Assembly (NCBI RefSeq): GCF_001741865.1
Contig: NZ_CP017147.1
Coordinates: forward strand, 4,517,001 to 4,581,000
Length of the DNA: 64,000 nucleotides
Direction of reading: 5' to 3'
From: Bosea vaviloviae
GTDB taxonomy: Bacteria > Pseudomonadota > Alphaproteobacteria > Rhizobiales > Beijerinckiaceae
The position numbers and the translations under genes are program-made. Shown here in pieces: positions 56,983-64,000 of this stretch; position 1 is the first letter of the stretch, and every line of letters starts with the position of its first letter. The notes under the pieces were generated by a model. The model saw nothing but the letters and a program-made list of their open reading frames with translations. It made no database searches and was not told the origin of the DNA.

Positions 56983-57807
56983 TCAGACCCGCGAGATCGC
57001 GTGGGCGGCGGCGATGATCAGGGAGGAGTAGCGCGTCACGACCTCTTCGCGGCTGTAGCGCGAACACGACACCGCGACATTCACCGCCCCTTCGGGCCGG
57101 CCGCGATGATCGAGGATCGGCGCCGCGATCGAGGCGTCGCCCAGATAGAACTCCTCGAAGGCGGTCGCATAACCCTGCGCCCTCGCCTCCCGGATCTTGC
57201 TCACCAGTCTCTCGCGCTGCCATGTCGTGGAGGGCGTATGGGGCTGCAGGTCGGAGCGATCGATGATCGCCAGCGCCTCGGCCTCGGGCAGCCGGGACAG
57301 CATCGCGATGCCGGGCGCCGTGCAATAGGCCGGCATCCGCGTGCCGATGATGACGTCCGTGTTCAGCACATGCCGGCTGAGGAAGCGCGAGACGAAGATG
57401 ATCTCGGTGTCCTCGAGCATGGTCAGGTTGACCGTTTCCTCGGTCTCCTTGCTGAGATGCATGAGATAAGGCATCGCCCGATCGACCAGCCGGCTGCTGC
57501 GGAAGAAATGGTAGCCGAGGTCGAGCGTCTTGGCGGTGAGCTCGAAGCGCTTGGTCTCGCTGTCCTTGCTCAGGAAGCCGAGCTTGACCAGCGTATGCGT
57601 GAAGCGCTGGGCCGCGCTCAGATCCATCCCGGTCACGGATGCGACCTGCGACAGGTTCAGCGTCGGATGCTGACGGCCGAAAGCCGAGAGCACCCGAAAG
57701 GCCTTCTCGACCGACATCACCATCAAGGCGTCGTCTTTCCTCTCGGCCTTGTCGTCCGAGGTGGCGGCGCGTTTGCGGCCGGCCGGGCTCGCGTCAAGCG
57801 TGGACAT
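56983..57807 (-). CDS. IclR-family transcriptional regulator
   Basis: A 274-residue regulator with an N-terminal winged HTH (LNLSQVASVTGMDLSAAQRF, about 49-68) and a C-terminal IclR effector domain (VNVAVSCSRYSREEVVTRY near the end). It lies between two catabolic operons that carry the same 16-bp site. GGAGAAG precedes the ATG at 57807, which is chosen over 57858 for that reason. The ligand is probably an intermediate of the pathway. Confidence 0.92.
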   Translation of the reverse strand: MSTLDASPAGRKRAATSDDKAERKDDALMVMSVEKAFRVLSAFGRQHPTLNLSQVASVTGMDLSAAQRFTHTLVKLGFLSKDSETKRFELTAKTLDLGYHFFRSSRLVDRAMPYLMHLSKETEETVNLTMLEDTEIIFVSRFLSRHVLNTDVIIGTRMPAYCTAPGIAMLSRLPEAEALAIIDRSDLQPHTPSTTWQRERLVSKIREARAQGYATAFEEFYLGDASIAAPILDHRGRPEGAVNVAVSCSRYSREEVVTRYSSLIIAAAHAISRV

Positions 57808-57892
57808 GCAGGTCTTCTCCTTCCCCGGATCAATGGCCGCGACCACCCCGGTTGACAAGGTAACCTCATTGGCGTTGATTAAATAATAGAAA

Positions 57893-57908
57893 TTATTGCA
57901 TCGTAATA
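57893..57908. promoter_or_regulatory. probable IclR operator, copy 2 (enoyl-CoA hydratase operon)
   Basis: TTATTGCATCGTAATA is the exact reverse complement of 56905-56920. It lies 24 bp upstream of the hydratase ATG in the divergent region shared with iclR, so it may control both iclR and the hydratase-transporter-ligase operon. TTGACA at 57853-57858 is a candidate -35. Confidence 0.65.
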
Positions 57909-57932
57909 AAAACTCATCGGGAGACGGAATCC

Positions 57933-58706
57933 ATGCAGGCGTTCGTTCTAAGCGAGGTTCGCGGTCCCGTCGGGATTCTGACGCTGAACCGCCCTGAGGT
58001 GCTGAATGCGTGGAACGCGCCGATGCGGGCGCGGCTGGTCGAGGCGCTCGATGCGCTCGAAGCCAATGAGACGGTGCGCGCCATCGTCCTGACGGGCGCT
58101 GGCGACCGGGCTTTCGGAGCCGGCCAGGACCTGAACGAGACCAAGACCTTCGATCCCGACCGCGCCGAACTCTGGATGGGCGAGTGGGAGCGCCTCTATG
58201 ATCGGCTGCGCTCGCTCTCCAAGCCGCTCATCGCCGCGCTCAACGGCGTCGCTGCCGGCTCGGCCTTCCAGGTCGCTTTGCTCTGCGACCTGCGCATCGG
58301 CCATGACGGCGTCACCATGGGCCAGCCCGAGATCAATTCCGGCATTGCCTCGGTGACCGGCCCCTGGATCATGCGCGAGATGATCGGGATCGCCCGCACC
58401 ATCGACCTGACCCTGACCGGGCGGATGATGGATGCCGACGAATGCTTCCGGATCGGCCTGATCAACCGGATCGTGGCGAAGGAGACCGTGATGGAGGCGG
58501 CGCTCGCACTCGCCACCGAGCTCGCCGGAAAGCCACCTGTCGCGATGCGTCTCAACAAGGCCCGCTTCCGCGAGGTTACGGAGGAAAGCTTCCGCGAGTG
58601 CCTCAAGGCCGGCATCCGCAACCAGCGCGAGGCTTACGCCACCGGAGAACCCGCCCGCATGATGGAAGAATTCCTCGCAAAAAGAGCCGCGCGGAAGACA
58701 GCCTGA
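57933..58706 (+). CDS. enoyl-CoA hydratase/isomerase family protein
   Basis: A 257-residue crotonase-fold enzyme. The oxyanion-hole segment is FGAGQDLNETK (about 53-63) and NGVAAGSAFQVALLCDLRIG. The first catalytic Glu is in GQPEINSGI (near 132). The second acid position appears as Asp in TIDLTLTGR. It opens an operon with an ABC transporter and an acyl-CoA ligase, so it likely acts on the CoA ester of the imported compound. A CaiD-like role is possible but not shown. Confidence 0.9.
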   Translation: MQAFVLSEVRGPVGILTLNRPEVLNAWNAPMRARLVEALDALEANETVRAIVLTGAGDRAFGAGQDLNETKTFDPDRAELWMGEWERLYDRLRSLSKPLIAALNGVAAGSAFQVALLCDLRIGHDGVTMGQPEINSGIASVTGPWIMREMIGIARTIDLTLTGRMMDADECFRIGLINRIVAKETVMEAALALATELAGKPPVAMRLNKARFREVTEESFRECLKAGIRNQREAYATGEPARMMEEFLAKRAARKTA

Positions 58707-58766
58707 GCCTGACGTCACGATCACCCATGGGGAAATTGCGGAAAACCGCTTGAAGGGGAGATGTCT

Positions 58767-59834
58767 ATGACCAGCAAGACGATGATTCCGAGCCGACGCG
58801 ACCTGCTGCAACTGGCAGGTGGCGCGGCCGCCGGTGCGATGCTCGCACCCGCCTTGATCGGACGTGCCGATGCGGCAACGCAGATCACGGTCGCCGATCC
58901 CGGCGGGCCTTTCGGCCCCGCCTTCCGCAAGGCCTTCTACGATCCCTTCGAGAAGGCGACCGGCAACAAGGTCGTCAACGTCGCCCGTGAAGCGGAGCCG
59001 ACCGCCCAGTTCAAGGCGATGGTCGAGACCAAATCCTACACATGGGACGTCTGCACGCTGACGCTGTCGGCGCGCGACATCCTCGCCTCCCAGAATCTGC
59101 TCGATCCGATCGGCTTCTCCCATGCCGACGTGCCGCAATTGATGCCGGAGGCGATTTCGGACAACTTCATGGGCACGGACGTCTATTCGACCGTTCTGGC
59201 CTATCGCACCGACCGGGTGAAGAACGCGCCGACGAGCTGGGCCGACTTCTTCAATATCGAGAAATTTCCGGGCCGCCGCGCCCTGCGCAAGAACCCGATC
59301 GACTCGATCGAGCAGGCGCTGCTCGCCGACGGCGTACCGCTCGACAAGCTCTACCCGCTCGATATCGAGCGCGCCTTCAAGGTGCTCGACAAGATCAAGC
59401 CGCATATCGCGGTCTGGTGGACCGGCGGCGCGCAGTCGACGCAATTGCTGCAGAGCGGCGAGGTCGACATGATCCCCGGCTGGAATGCGCGTTTCCAGGC
59501 AGCGATCGATGGCGGCACGCCAGCCAAGATCGTCTGGAACCAGGGCCTTTACTCGATCGAGGGCTGGGCCATGCCGAAGGGCGGTCCGCGCGCCGAGGCA
59601 GCGCGACAGTTCATCAAGTTCTGCTCTTCGCCGCAGGCGCAGGCTGTCTACACCGAGATCCTGGCCTATGGGCCGACCAATCTCGACGCCTACAAGACGA
59701 TTCCCGCTGAGCGCGCCAAGTCGCTCCCGACCGCGCCGGACAACCTCAAGCTGATGGCGATCGCCAATGAGGGCTGGTGGAGCGCCAATCGCGCCGCCGT
59801 GACCGAGCGCTTCAACGCCTGGCTGCTGATCTGA
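58767..59834 (+). CDS. ABC transporter substrate-binding protein (PotD-like, Tat-exported)
   Basis: A 355-residue periplasmic binding protein of the spermidine/putrescine type. Its Tat signal is PSRRDLLQLAGGAAAGAMLA. The core ITVADPGGPFGPAFRKAFYD and the later VWWTGGAQSTQLLQSGEVDM match family 1 solute-binding proteins for polyamine-like ligands. AGGGGAG lies 7 bp before ATG 58767; ATG 58761 is too close to it. It begins the transporter section of the IclR-linked operon. Confidence 0.9.
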   Translation: MTSKTMIPSRRDLLQLAGGAAAGAMLAPALIGRADAATQITVADPGGPFGPAFRKAFYDPFEKATGNKVVNVAREAEPTAQFKAMVETKSYTWDVCTLTLSARDILASQNLLDPIGFSHADVPQLMPEAISDNFMGTDVYSTVLAYRTDRVKNAPTSWADFFNIEKFPGRRALRKNPIDSIEQALLADGVPLDKLYPLDIERAFKVLDKIKPHIAVWWTGGAQSTQLLQSGEVDMIPGWNARFQAAIDGGTPAKIVWNQGLYSIEGWAMPKGGPRAEAARQFIKFCSSPQAQAVYTEILAYGPTNLDAYKTIPAERAKSLPTAPDNLKLMAIANEGWWSANRAAVTERFNAWLLI

Positions 59835-59845
59835 GATCGGCGACT

Positions 59846-60916
59846 GTGGTGGCGATCCAGCCTCACGGCGGCGAGAGGCCGCCCAAGCTCGTCGTCGAGG
59901 AGCTGTGCAAGCGCTATGGCGCGACCACGGCCCTCGAAGCGAGCTCGCTCAGCGTCGGTGAAGGCGAGTTCCTCACGCTGCTGGGCCCTTCGGGCTCCGG
60001 CAAGACAACGTTGCTGCAGTTGATCTGCGGCCTCGTGGAGGCCAGCGAAGGCCGCGTGATCATCGACGGGCGCGACCAGTCGCGCACGCCGGTGCATCAG
60101 CGCGACATCGGGCTGGTGTTCCAGCACTACGCGCTGTTCCCCCATCTCACGGTTGCCGAGAACATCGCCTTTCCGCTCAAGATGCGCGGCCGGGCGGCAG
60201 CCGAGATCACCAGGCGCGTCACTGACACGCTCGAGATGGTCCATCTCGGCCATCTCGCCCAGCGCTTTCCGCGCGAATTGTCGGGCGGGCAGCAGCAGCG
60301 GGTCGCGCTCGCCCGCTGCTTCGTCTACCAGCCCTCGATCATCCTGATGGATGAGCCACTGGGCGCGCTCGACAAGAAGCTGCGTGAGCACATGCAGATC
60401 GAGATCAAGCGGCTGCATCGCGAAAGCGGCGCGACCATCGTCTATGTCACGCATGATCAGGAGGAGGCGCTGGCGCTCTCCGACCGGATCTGCCTGATGA
60501 ACCATGCCAAAATCGAGCAGCTTGGTACGCCGCGCGAGATTTATGAGCGGCCGCGCACGGCATTCGCAGCCGACTTCATCGGCCTTTCGAACATCTTCCG
60601 GGGCACGGCGACCGCCAATGGCTCGTTAGAGACCGCGCATGGCCTGTTCGCCTTGCCCGATGGCGCGCGCTGCGACAATGGCAAGGGCGCCCTGGTGATC
60701 CGGCCGGAGCATCTGCATCTTGGAGCAGGCGCCGGCAACAGCGTCGCCGGGACGGTCAGCGAGATCGTCTACGCAGGCTCGGAGACACGGATCATCGCCA
60801 AGCTCGGCGATGGTGCCGCGCTCGTGCTCCGCCTTGGCCCCGGCGAAACGGTTCCCGGCCTCGACGAACGCATCGTCGCCGGCTGGCAACGCGACAAGGC
60901 GGTACTGGTGCCATGA
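59846..60916 (+). CDS. ABC transporter ATP-binding protein (PotA-like)
   Basis: A 356-residue ATPase with a C-terminal TOBE domain (about 275-350). Walker A is GPSGSGKTT, the signature is [15 protein letters not shown], Walker B is IILMDEPLGALDKK, and the H-loop is YVTHDQEEAL. LGALDKKLREHMQIEIK is typical of polyamine-type importers. The start is one of two adjacent GTG codons (59846 or 59849), 12 bp after the binding-protein gene. It overlaps the permease gene by 4 bp. Confidence 0.92.
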   Translation: MVAIQPHGGERPPKLVVEELCKRYGATTALEASSLSVGEGEFLTLLGPSGSGKTTLLQLICGLVEASEGRVIIDGRDQSRTPVHQRDIGLVFQHYALFPHLTVAENIAFPLKMRGRAAAEITRRVTDTLEMVHLGHLAQRFPRELSGGQQQRVALARCFVYQPSIILMDEPLGALDKKLREHMQIEIKRLHRESGATIVYVTHDQEEALALSDRICLMNHAKIEQLGTPREIYERPRTAFAADFIGLSNIFRGTATANGSLETAHGLFALPDGARCDNGKGALVIRPEHLHLGAGAGNSVAGTVSEIVYAGSETRIIAKLGDGAALVLRLGPGETVPGLDERIVAGWQRDKAVLVP

Positions 60917-62670
60917 GCGGCGCGATCGCAGCGAGGCCGCATCGGACGGGCTGGCGGCTGCCGCGGCTGGGCCCGCTCTGGCTCGCACTGCCTGGCGTCA
61001 TCTTCCTCTGCGTCTTCTTCGCCTATCCAGTCGCGCAGCTCCTGGGCTTGAGCCTCGTCGATCCCGCGACCGGCGCCTTCTCGACAGCCACCTATCAGCG
61101 CATCGCCGGTACGGATGTCTATCTGCGCGTCCTCGGCATCACCTTCCGCATCGCCGGCTACACGGCCCTGTATTCGCTGCTGATCGGCTATCCCTTGGCC
61201 TACTGGCTGGCACGCCTGCCGGACATGTTCCGCGGCCGCATGCTGCTCTTCGTCATGGTGCCGTTCTGGACGAGCTATCTCGTCAAGACTTTCGCCTGGA
61301 TGATCGTGCTTGGCCGCAGCGGCATCATCAACGCGCTGGCGACGGGCTCAGGGATCGTCGATCAGCCGCTGGCGCTGCTCCACAATGAATTCGGCGTCAT
61401 GGTCGGCATGGTTCACGCCATGGTGCCGCTGGCGGTGATGACGCTTCTGCCGGTCATGGCCGGCATCGACCAGCGCCTCGTCCAGGCAGCGCAGACGCTC
61501 GGGGCCTCGCCGGCTCACGCTTTCTGGCTGGTCTATTTCAAGCTCTCGCTGCCCGGCGTCGCCGCCGCAGGGCTGCTCGTCTTCATCTCCTCGCTCGGCT
61601 TCTTCATCGTGCCGGCCTTCCTCGGCGGTCGCCGCGAGACCATGCTGGCGCAGCTCATCATCACCCAGATCCAGGAGTTGCTGAACTGGCCCTTCGCGGG
61701 AGCGCTCGCAGCCATGATGCTCGCGACCGCGCTGATCTCCTGCTGGCTCTATGACCGGCTCTTCGGCCTCTCGACCATTGCGGGCGGCTCCGCACAGGTC
61801 AGTACGGGACGCATCCGCGATCTCGGCCTCGTCATCCTCGGCTGGATCGCGGCGCTGGCGGGCAAGCTCGCCGCGTTGACCCGCATGGTTCTCGGCAAGC
61901 GCGGCAGCGGTCTGATCCTGCCGCTCTTCGCCTGGGTCACGATCGCCTTCCTTGTGGTGCCGACGCTGCTCGTGATCCCGCTCGCCTTCACCTCCTCGCA
62001 ATTCCTTGAATTTCCGCCGCCGGGCTATAGCCTGACCTGGTTCAAGACCTATTTCGCCTCGCCGCTCTGGATCCAGGCAACGATCCGCTCCTTCCTCGTC
62101 GCCTTCGCCACAGCGGTCGCCGCGACGACGGTCGGCGGCTTCACGGCACTGGCGCTGGCCAACAGCCGCACGCGCTGGGGCGGACTTATCTTCGCGTTCT
62201 TTCTCGCGCCGATGATCGTGCCGCGCATCGTGATCGCGGTTGGGCTGTTCTATCTGTTTGCGCGAATGGGCCTGATCGCAACGGATCTGGGCCTCATCAT
62301 CGGCCATACCGTTTTGGCGATCCCGTTCACGCTCGTCACCATCGCCGCCGTGCTCAAAAGCTACGACCAGCGCCTCGACCAGGCCGCCGCCACGCTCGGC
62401 GCCAATCGCCTGCGCACCCTGGTCGGCGTGACGATTCCCTTGGTGAAAGGTGGCCTGGTGGCCGCCTTCCTCTTCGCCTTCATCACCTCCTTCGACGAGC
62501 TGACGATCGCGATCTTCGTCAGTGGCGGCCTCAAGACGACCCTGCCCAAGCAGATGTGGGACGACATGATCCTGCAGTTGAACCCGACCCTGGCGGCCGT
62601 ATCCGTGGTCGTCTTCGTGGTGGTCACAGTGATGCTCGTGACCGCGGAACGCTTCCGCCGCGCGCCTTGA
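60913..62670 (+). CDS. ABC transporter permease, fused PotB-PotC type (two permease domains)
   Basis: A 585-residue protein carrying two complete permease domains. The first (about 25-300) has the EAA loop VQAAQTLGASPAHAFWLVYF near 188-207. The second (about 330-585) has DQAAATLGANRLRTLVGVTI near 487-506. Polyamine-type importers usually encode PotB and PotC separately, so this is a natural fusion, as seen in some iron(III) permeases. The ATG overlaps the ATPase stop. Confidence 0.92.
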   Translation: MSGAIAARPHRTGWRLPRLGPLWLALPGVIFLCVFFAYPVAQLLGLSLVDPATGAFSTATYQRIAGTDVYLRVLGITFRIAGYTALYSLLIGYPLAYWLARLPDMFRGRMLLFVMVPFWTSYLVKTFAWMIVLGRSGIINALATGSGIVDQPLALLHNEFGVMVGMVHAMVPLAVMTLLPVMAGIDQRLVQAAQTLGASPAHAFWLVYFKLSLPGVAAAGLLVFISSLGFFIVPAFLGGRRETMLAQLIITQIQELLNWPFAGALAAMMLATALISCWLYDRLFGLSTIAGGSAQVSTGRIRDLGLVILGWIAALAGKLAALTRMVLGKRGSGLILPLFAWVTIAFLVVPTLLVIPLAFTSSQFLEFPPPGYSLTWFKTYFASPLWIQATIRSFLVAFATAVAATTVGGFTALALANSRTRWGGLIFAFFLAPMIVPRIVIAVGLFYLFARMGLIATDLGLIIGHTVLAIPFTLVTIAAVLKSYDQRLDQAAATLGANRLRTLVGVTIPLVKGGLVAAFLFAFITSFDELTIAIFVSGGLKTTLPKQMWDDMILQLNPTLAAVSVVVFVVVTVMLVTAERFRRAP

Positions 62671-62699
62671 ACCCGATTTGCGACGATCCAGAGTGTCCC

Positions 62700-64000
62700 A
62701 TGCCTTTCGATGATGACGGCTTTGTCGGTCTGCTGAGCGAGCGTGCCCTGCGTGATCCCGACGGAATCTATGCCCGCTTCAACGGCGAACCCGTGAGCTA
62801 TGGCGCGCTCGACCGGCAGGCCTGCGCCTTCGCCGCCCATCTGCATGCAAGCGGCATCGCGCCTGGCGAGTGCGTCGCGGTGATGATGAAGAACAGCATC
62901 GCTGCGATCGCCTGCGTTTTCGGCCTGGCCAAGGCGGCAGTGGCTTGGGTTCCCGTCAACGCGCAGCAGCGCGGCGACGGGCTGCGCTATCTGCTGAGCC
63001 ATTCCGGCCCGCGGCTCGTCATCGTCGATGAGGACCTCGCGGCGCTCGTCTCCGAAGCTCTTCCCTCGACAGGAGCGCCCACGATCCTCGTCCACGGGCC
63101 AGACGGCGGCCTCGACGCCATCCTCGCCGAGACCAGCGCTTTCAACCAGCCGCCGCCGGCGCCCGATGCGGTGTTCGCGATCATGTACACATCGGGCACC
63201 ACGGGGCGCCCCAAGGGCGTCATCGTCTCGCATCGCATGCTGCGGCTGGCGGCCGAGGGCGTCGGCCTCGTCTCGGCCGCACAGCCTGGAGAAGTGCTGT
63301 TCGTCTGGGAGCCGCTCTATCATATCGGCGGGGCACAGCTCCTGCCCCTGCCGATGATCCGTGACGTCACGCTCGCCATGGTCGAGCGCTTCAGCGCCAG
63401 CCGCTTCTGGAGCCAGGTCAAAGCCGAGGGCGCGAGCCATATCCATTATCTCGGCGGCATCCTGCAGATCCTGCTGAAGCAGCCGCCCGGCCCGCTCGAT
63501 CGCGATCATGGCGTCCGCATCGCCTGGGGCGGTGGCTGCCCGCCCGATATCTGGCCGCAGTTCCAGCAGCGCTTCGGCGTCGAGATCCGCGAATGCTACG
63601 GCATGACGGAAGCCTCCAGCATCACCACCTGCAACGACAGCGGCGTGGTGGGTTCTGTCGGCCGCCGCATGCCGTGGTTCGGCGTTGCGCTGCTTGGCCC
63701 TGACGGCCACCCCGTACCCAATGGCGAGCGCGGCGAGATCGTTGTCGAGACCACGCTGCCGGGCGCGATCTTCCCGGGCTATCTCGACAATCCCGAGGCC
63801 ACCGCAAAGGCACTGCGCAATGGCAGGCTGCACACCGGCGATCTCGGCTCCTTCGACACCGATGGGAACCTCTATTTCCACGGCCGCATGACCGACAGCG
63901 TGCGTTGTCGCGGCGAGAACGTCTCGGCCTGGGAGGTCGAACATGTCGCCGCCGAGCACGAGGCGGTGGAGGATTGCGCCATGATCGGCGTCGCAGCCGA
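62700..64000 (+). CDS. AMP-dependent acyl-CoA synthetase/ligase (partial, C-terminus outside window)
   Basis: ANL-superfamily acyl-CoA ligase, 433 residues visible. The ATP-binding motif is YTSGTTGRPKGV (near 162-173); WGGGCPPDIWPQFQQRFG and ECYGMTEASS follow, then the hinge-region HTGDLGSFDTDGNLYFHGR. It resembles CaiC-type crotonobetaine/carnitine-CoA ligases, but specificity is not proven. It starts 29 bp after the permease gene and completes a hydratase-transporter-ligase operon. Confidence 0.92.
   Translation, partial: MPFDDDGFVGLLSERALRDPDGIYARFNGEPVSYGALDRQACAFAAHLHASGIAPGECVAVMMKNSIAAIACVFGLAKAAVAWVPVNAQQRGDGLRYLLSHSGPRLVIVDEDLAALVSEALPSTGAPTILVHGPDGGLDAILAETSAFNQPPPAPDAVFAIMYTSGTTGRPKGVIVSHRMLRLAAEGVGLVSAAQPGEVLFVWEPLYHIGGAQLLPLPMIRDVTLAMVERFSASRFWSQVKAEGASHIHYLGGILQILLKQPPGPLDRDHGVRIAWGGGCPPDIWPQFQQRFGVEIRECYGMTEASSITTCNDSGVVGSVGRRMPWFGVALLGPDGHPVPNGERGEIVVETTLPGAIFPGYLDNPEATAKALRNGRLHTGDLGSFDTDGNLYFHGRMTDSVRCRGENVSAWEVEHVAAEHEAVEDCAMIGVAA

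Noticed and set aside
62361..63959. 532-codon open frame on the minus strand
   Set aside because: Antisense to the permease and acyl-CoA ligase genes, both with intact motifs.

Overview
This 64 kb window is GC-rich chromosomal DNA from an alphaproteobacterium, most likely of the Hyphomicrobiales (Rhizobiales). Evidence for this is the PleD/DivK cell-cycle pair, an EipB-type envelope protein, the DUF3572-DinB pair, an acdR-acdS pair, a full urea ABC transporter operon and intergenic palindromic repeats of the rhizobial kind. A Bosea-like genus is possible but cannot be settled from the sequence. I see no prophage, transposase, CRISPR array or rRNA. The DNA is a mosaic of conserved housekeeping blocks and small accessory metabolic cassettes.

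Layout. 1-3.2 kb: protein quality control (clpX partial, clpP, tig) and a tRNA-Leu(UAG). 3.4-6.8 kb: a multicopper-oxidase-like Tat protein without most copper ligands, a DoxX-like membrane protein, and gluconokinase plus 6-phosphogluconate dehydrogenase. 6.8-11.9 kb: a LysR regulator divergent from an argininosuccinate-lyase-family enzyme co-transcribed with a polar amino-acid ABC transporter. 11.9-15.2 kb: AraC/DUF2000 and the ACC deaminase module acdS/acdR. 15.3-21.1 kb: urtABCDE. 21.4-25.8 kb: a compact transcript with a 25-codon ORF, a 15-nt perfect Shine-Dalgarno sequence and a strong terminator, then rnr, DUF983, NUDIX and rpmG. 25.8-35.2 kb: pleD, divK, DUF3572, dinB, eipB, RidA, glycerophosphodiesterase, a GNAT protein, a frameshifted gene and a HIT protein. 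35.2-37.7 kb: an ECF41 sigma factor with its carboxymuconolactone-decarboxylase partner and a textbook ECF41 promoter, then azlCD. 37.9-41.1 kb: clpS-clpA. 41.4-46 kb: kdsA, an MFS transporter, a toxin-antitoxin pair joined to queF, and eno. 46-54 kb: DMT transporters, tgt, LysR, an orphan PstS, an ArsC-like protein and a peptide-deformylase-like protein without two metal ligands. 54-64 kb: an IclR-controlled catabolic locus, with a three-subunit flavin/[2Fe-2S] dehydrogenase on one side and an enoyl-CoA hydratase, a polyamine-type ABC transporter with fused permeases and an acyl-CoA ligase (cut by the window end) on the other.

How it fits together. Several cassettes concern nitrogenous substrates likely met near plants: ACC, urea, gluconate, amino acids and an unknown imino or betaine-like compound. 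The most notable sequence observations are the short leader-like transcript before rnr, the identical 16-bp operators on both sides of iclR, the ECF41 promoter, the toxin-antitoxin-queF coupling, and three proteins whose metal ligands are replaced (multicopper-oxidase-like, deformylase-like, Tgt).
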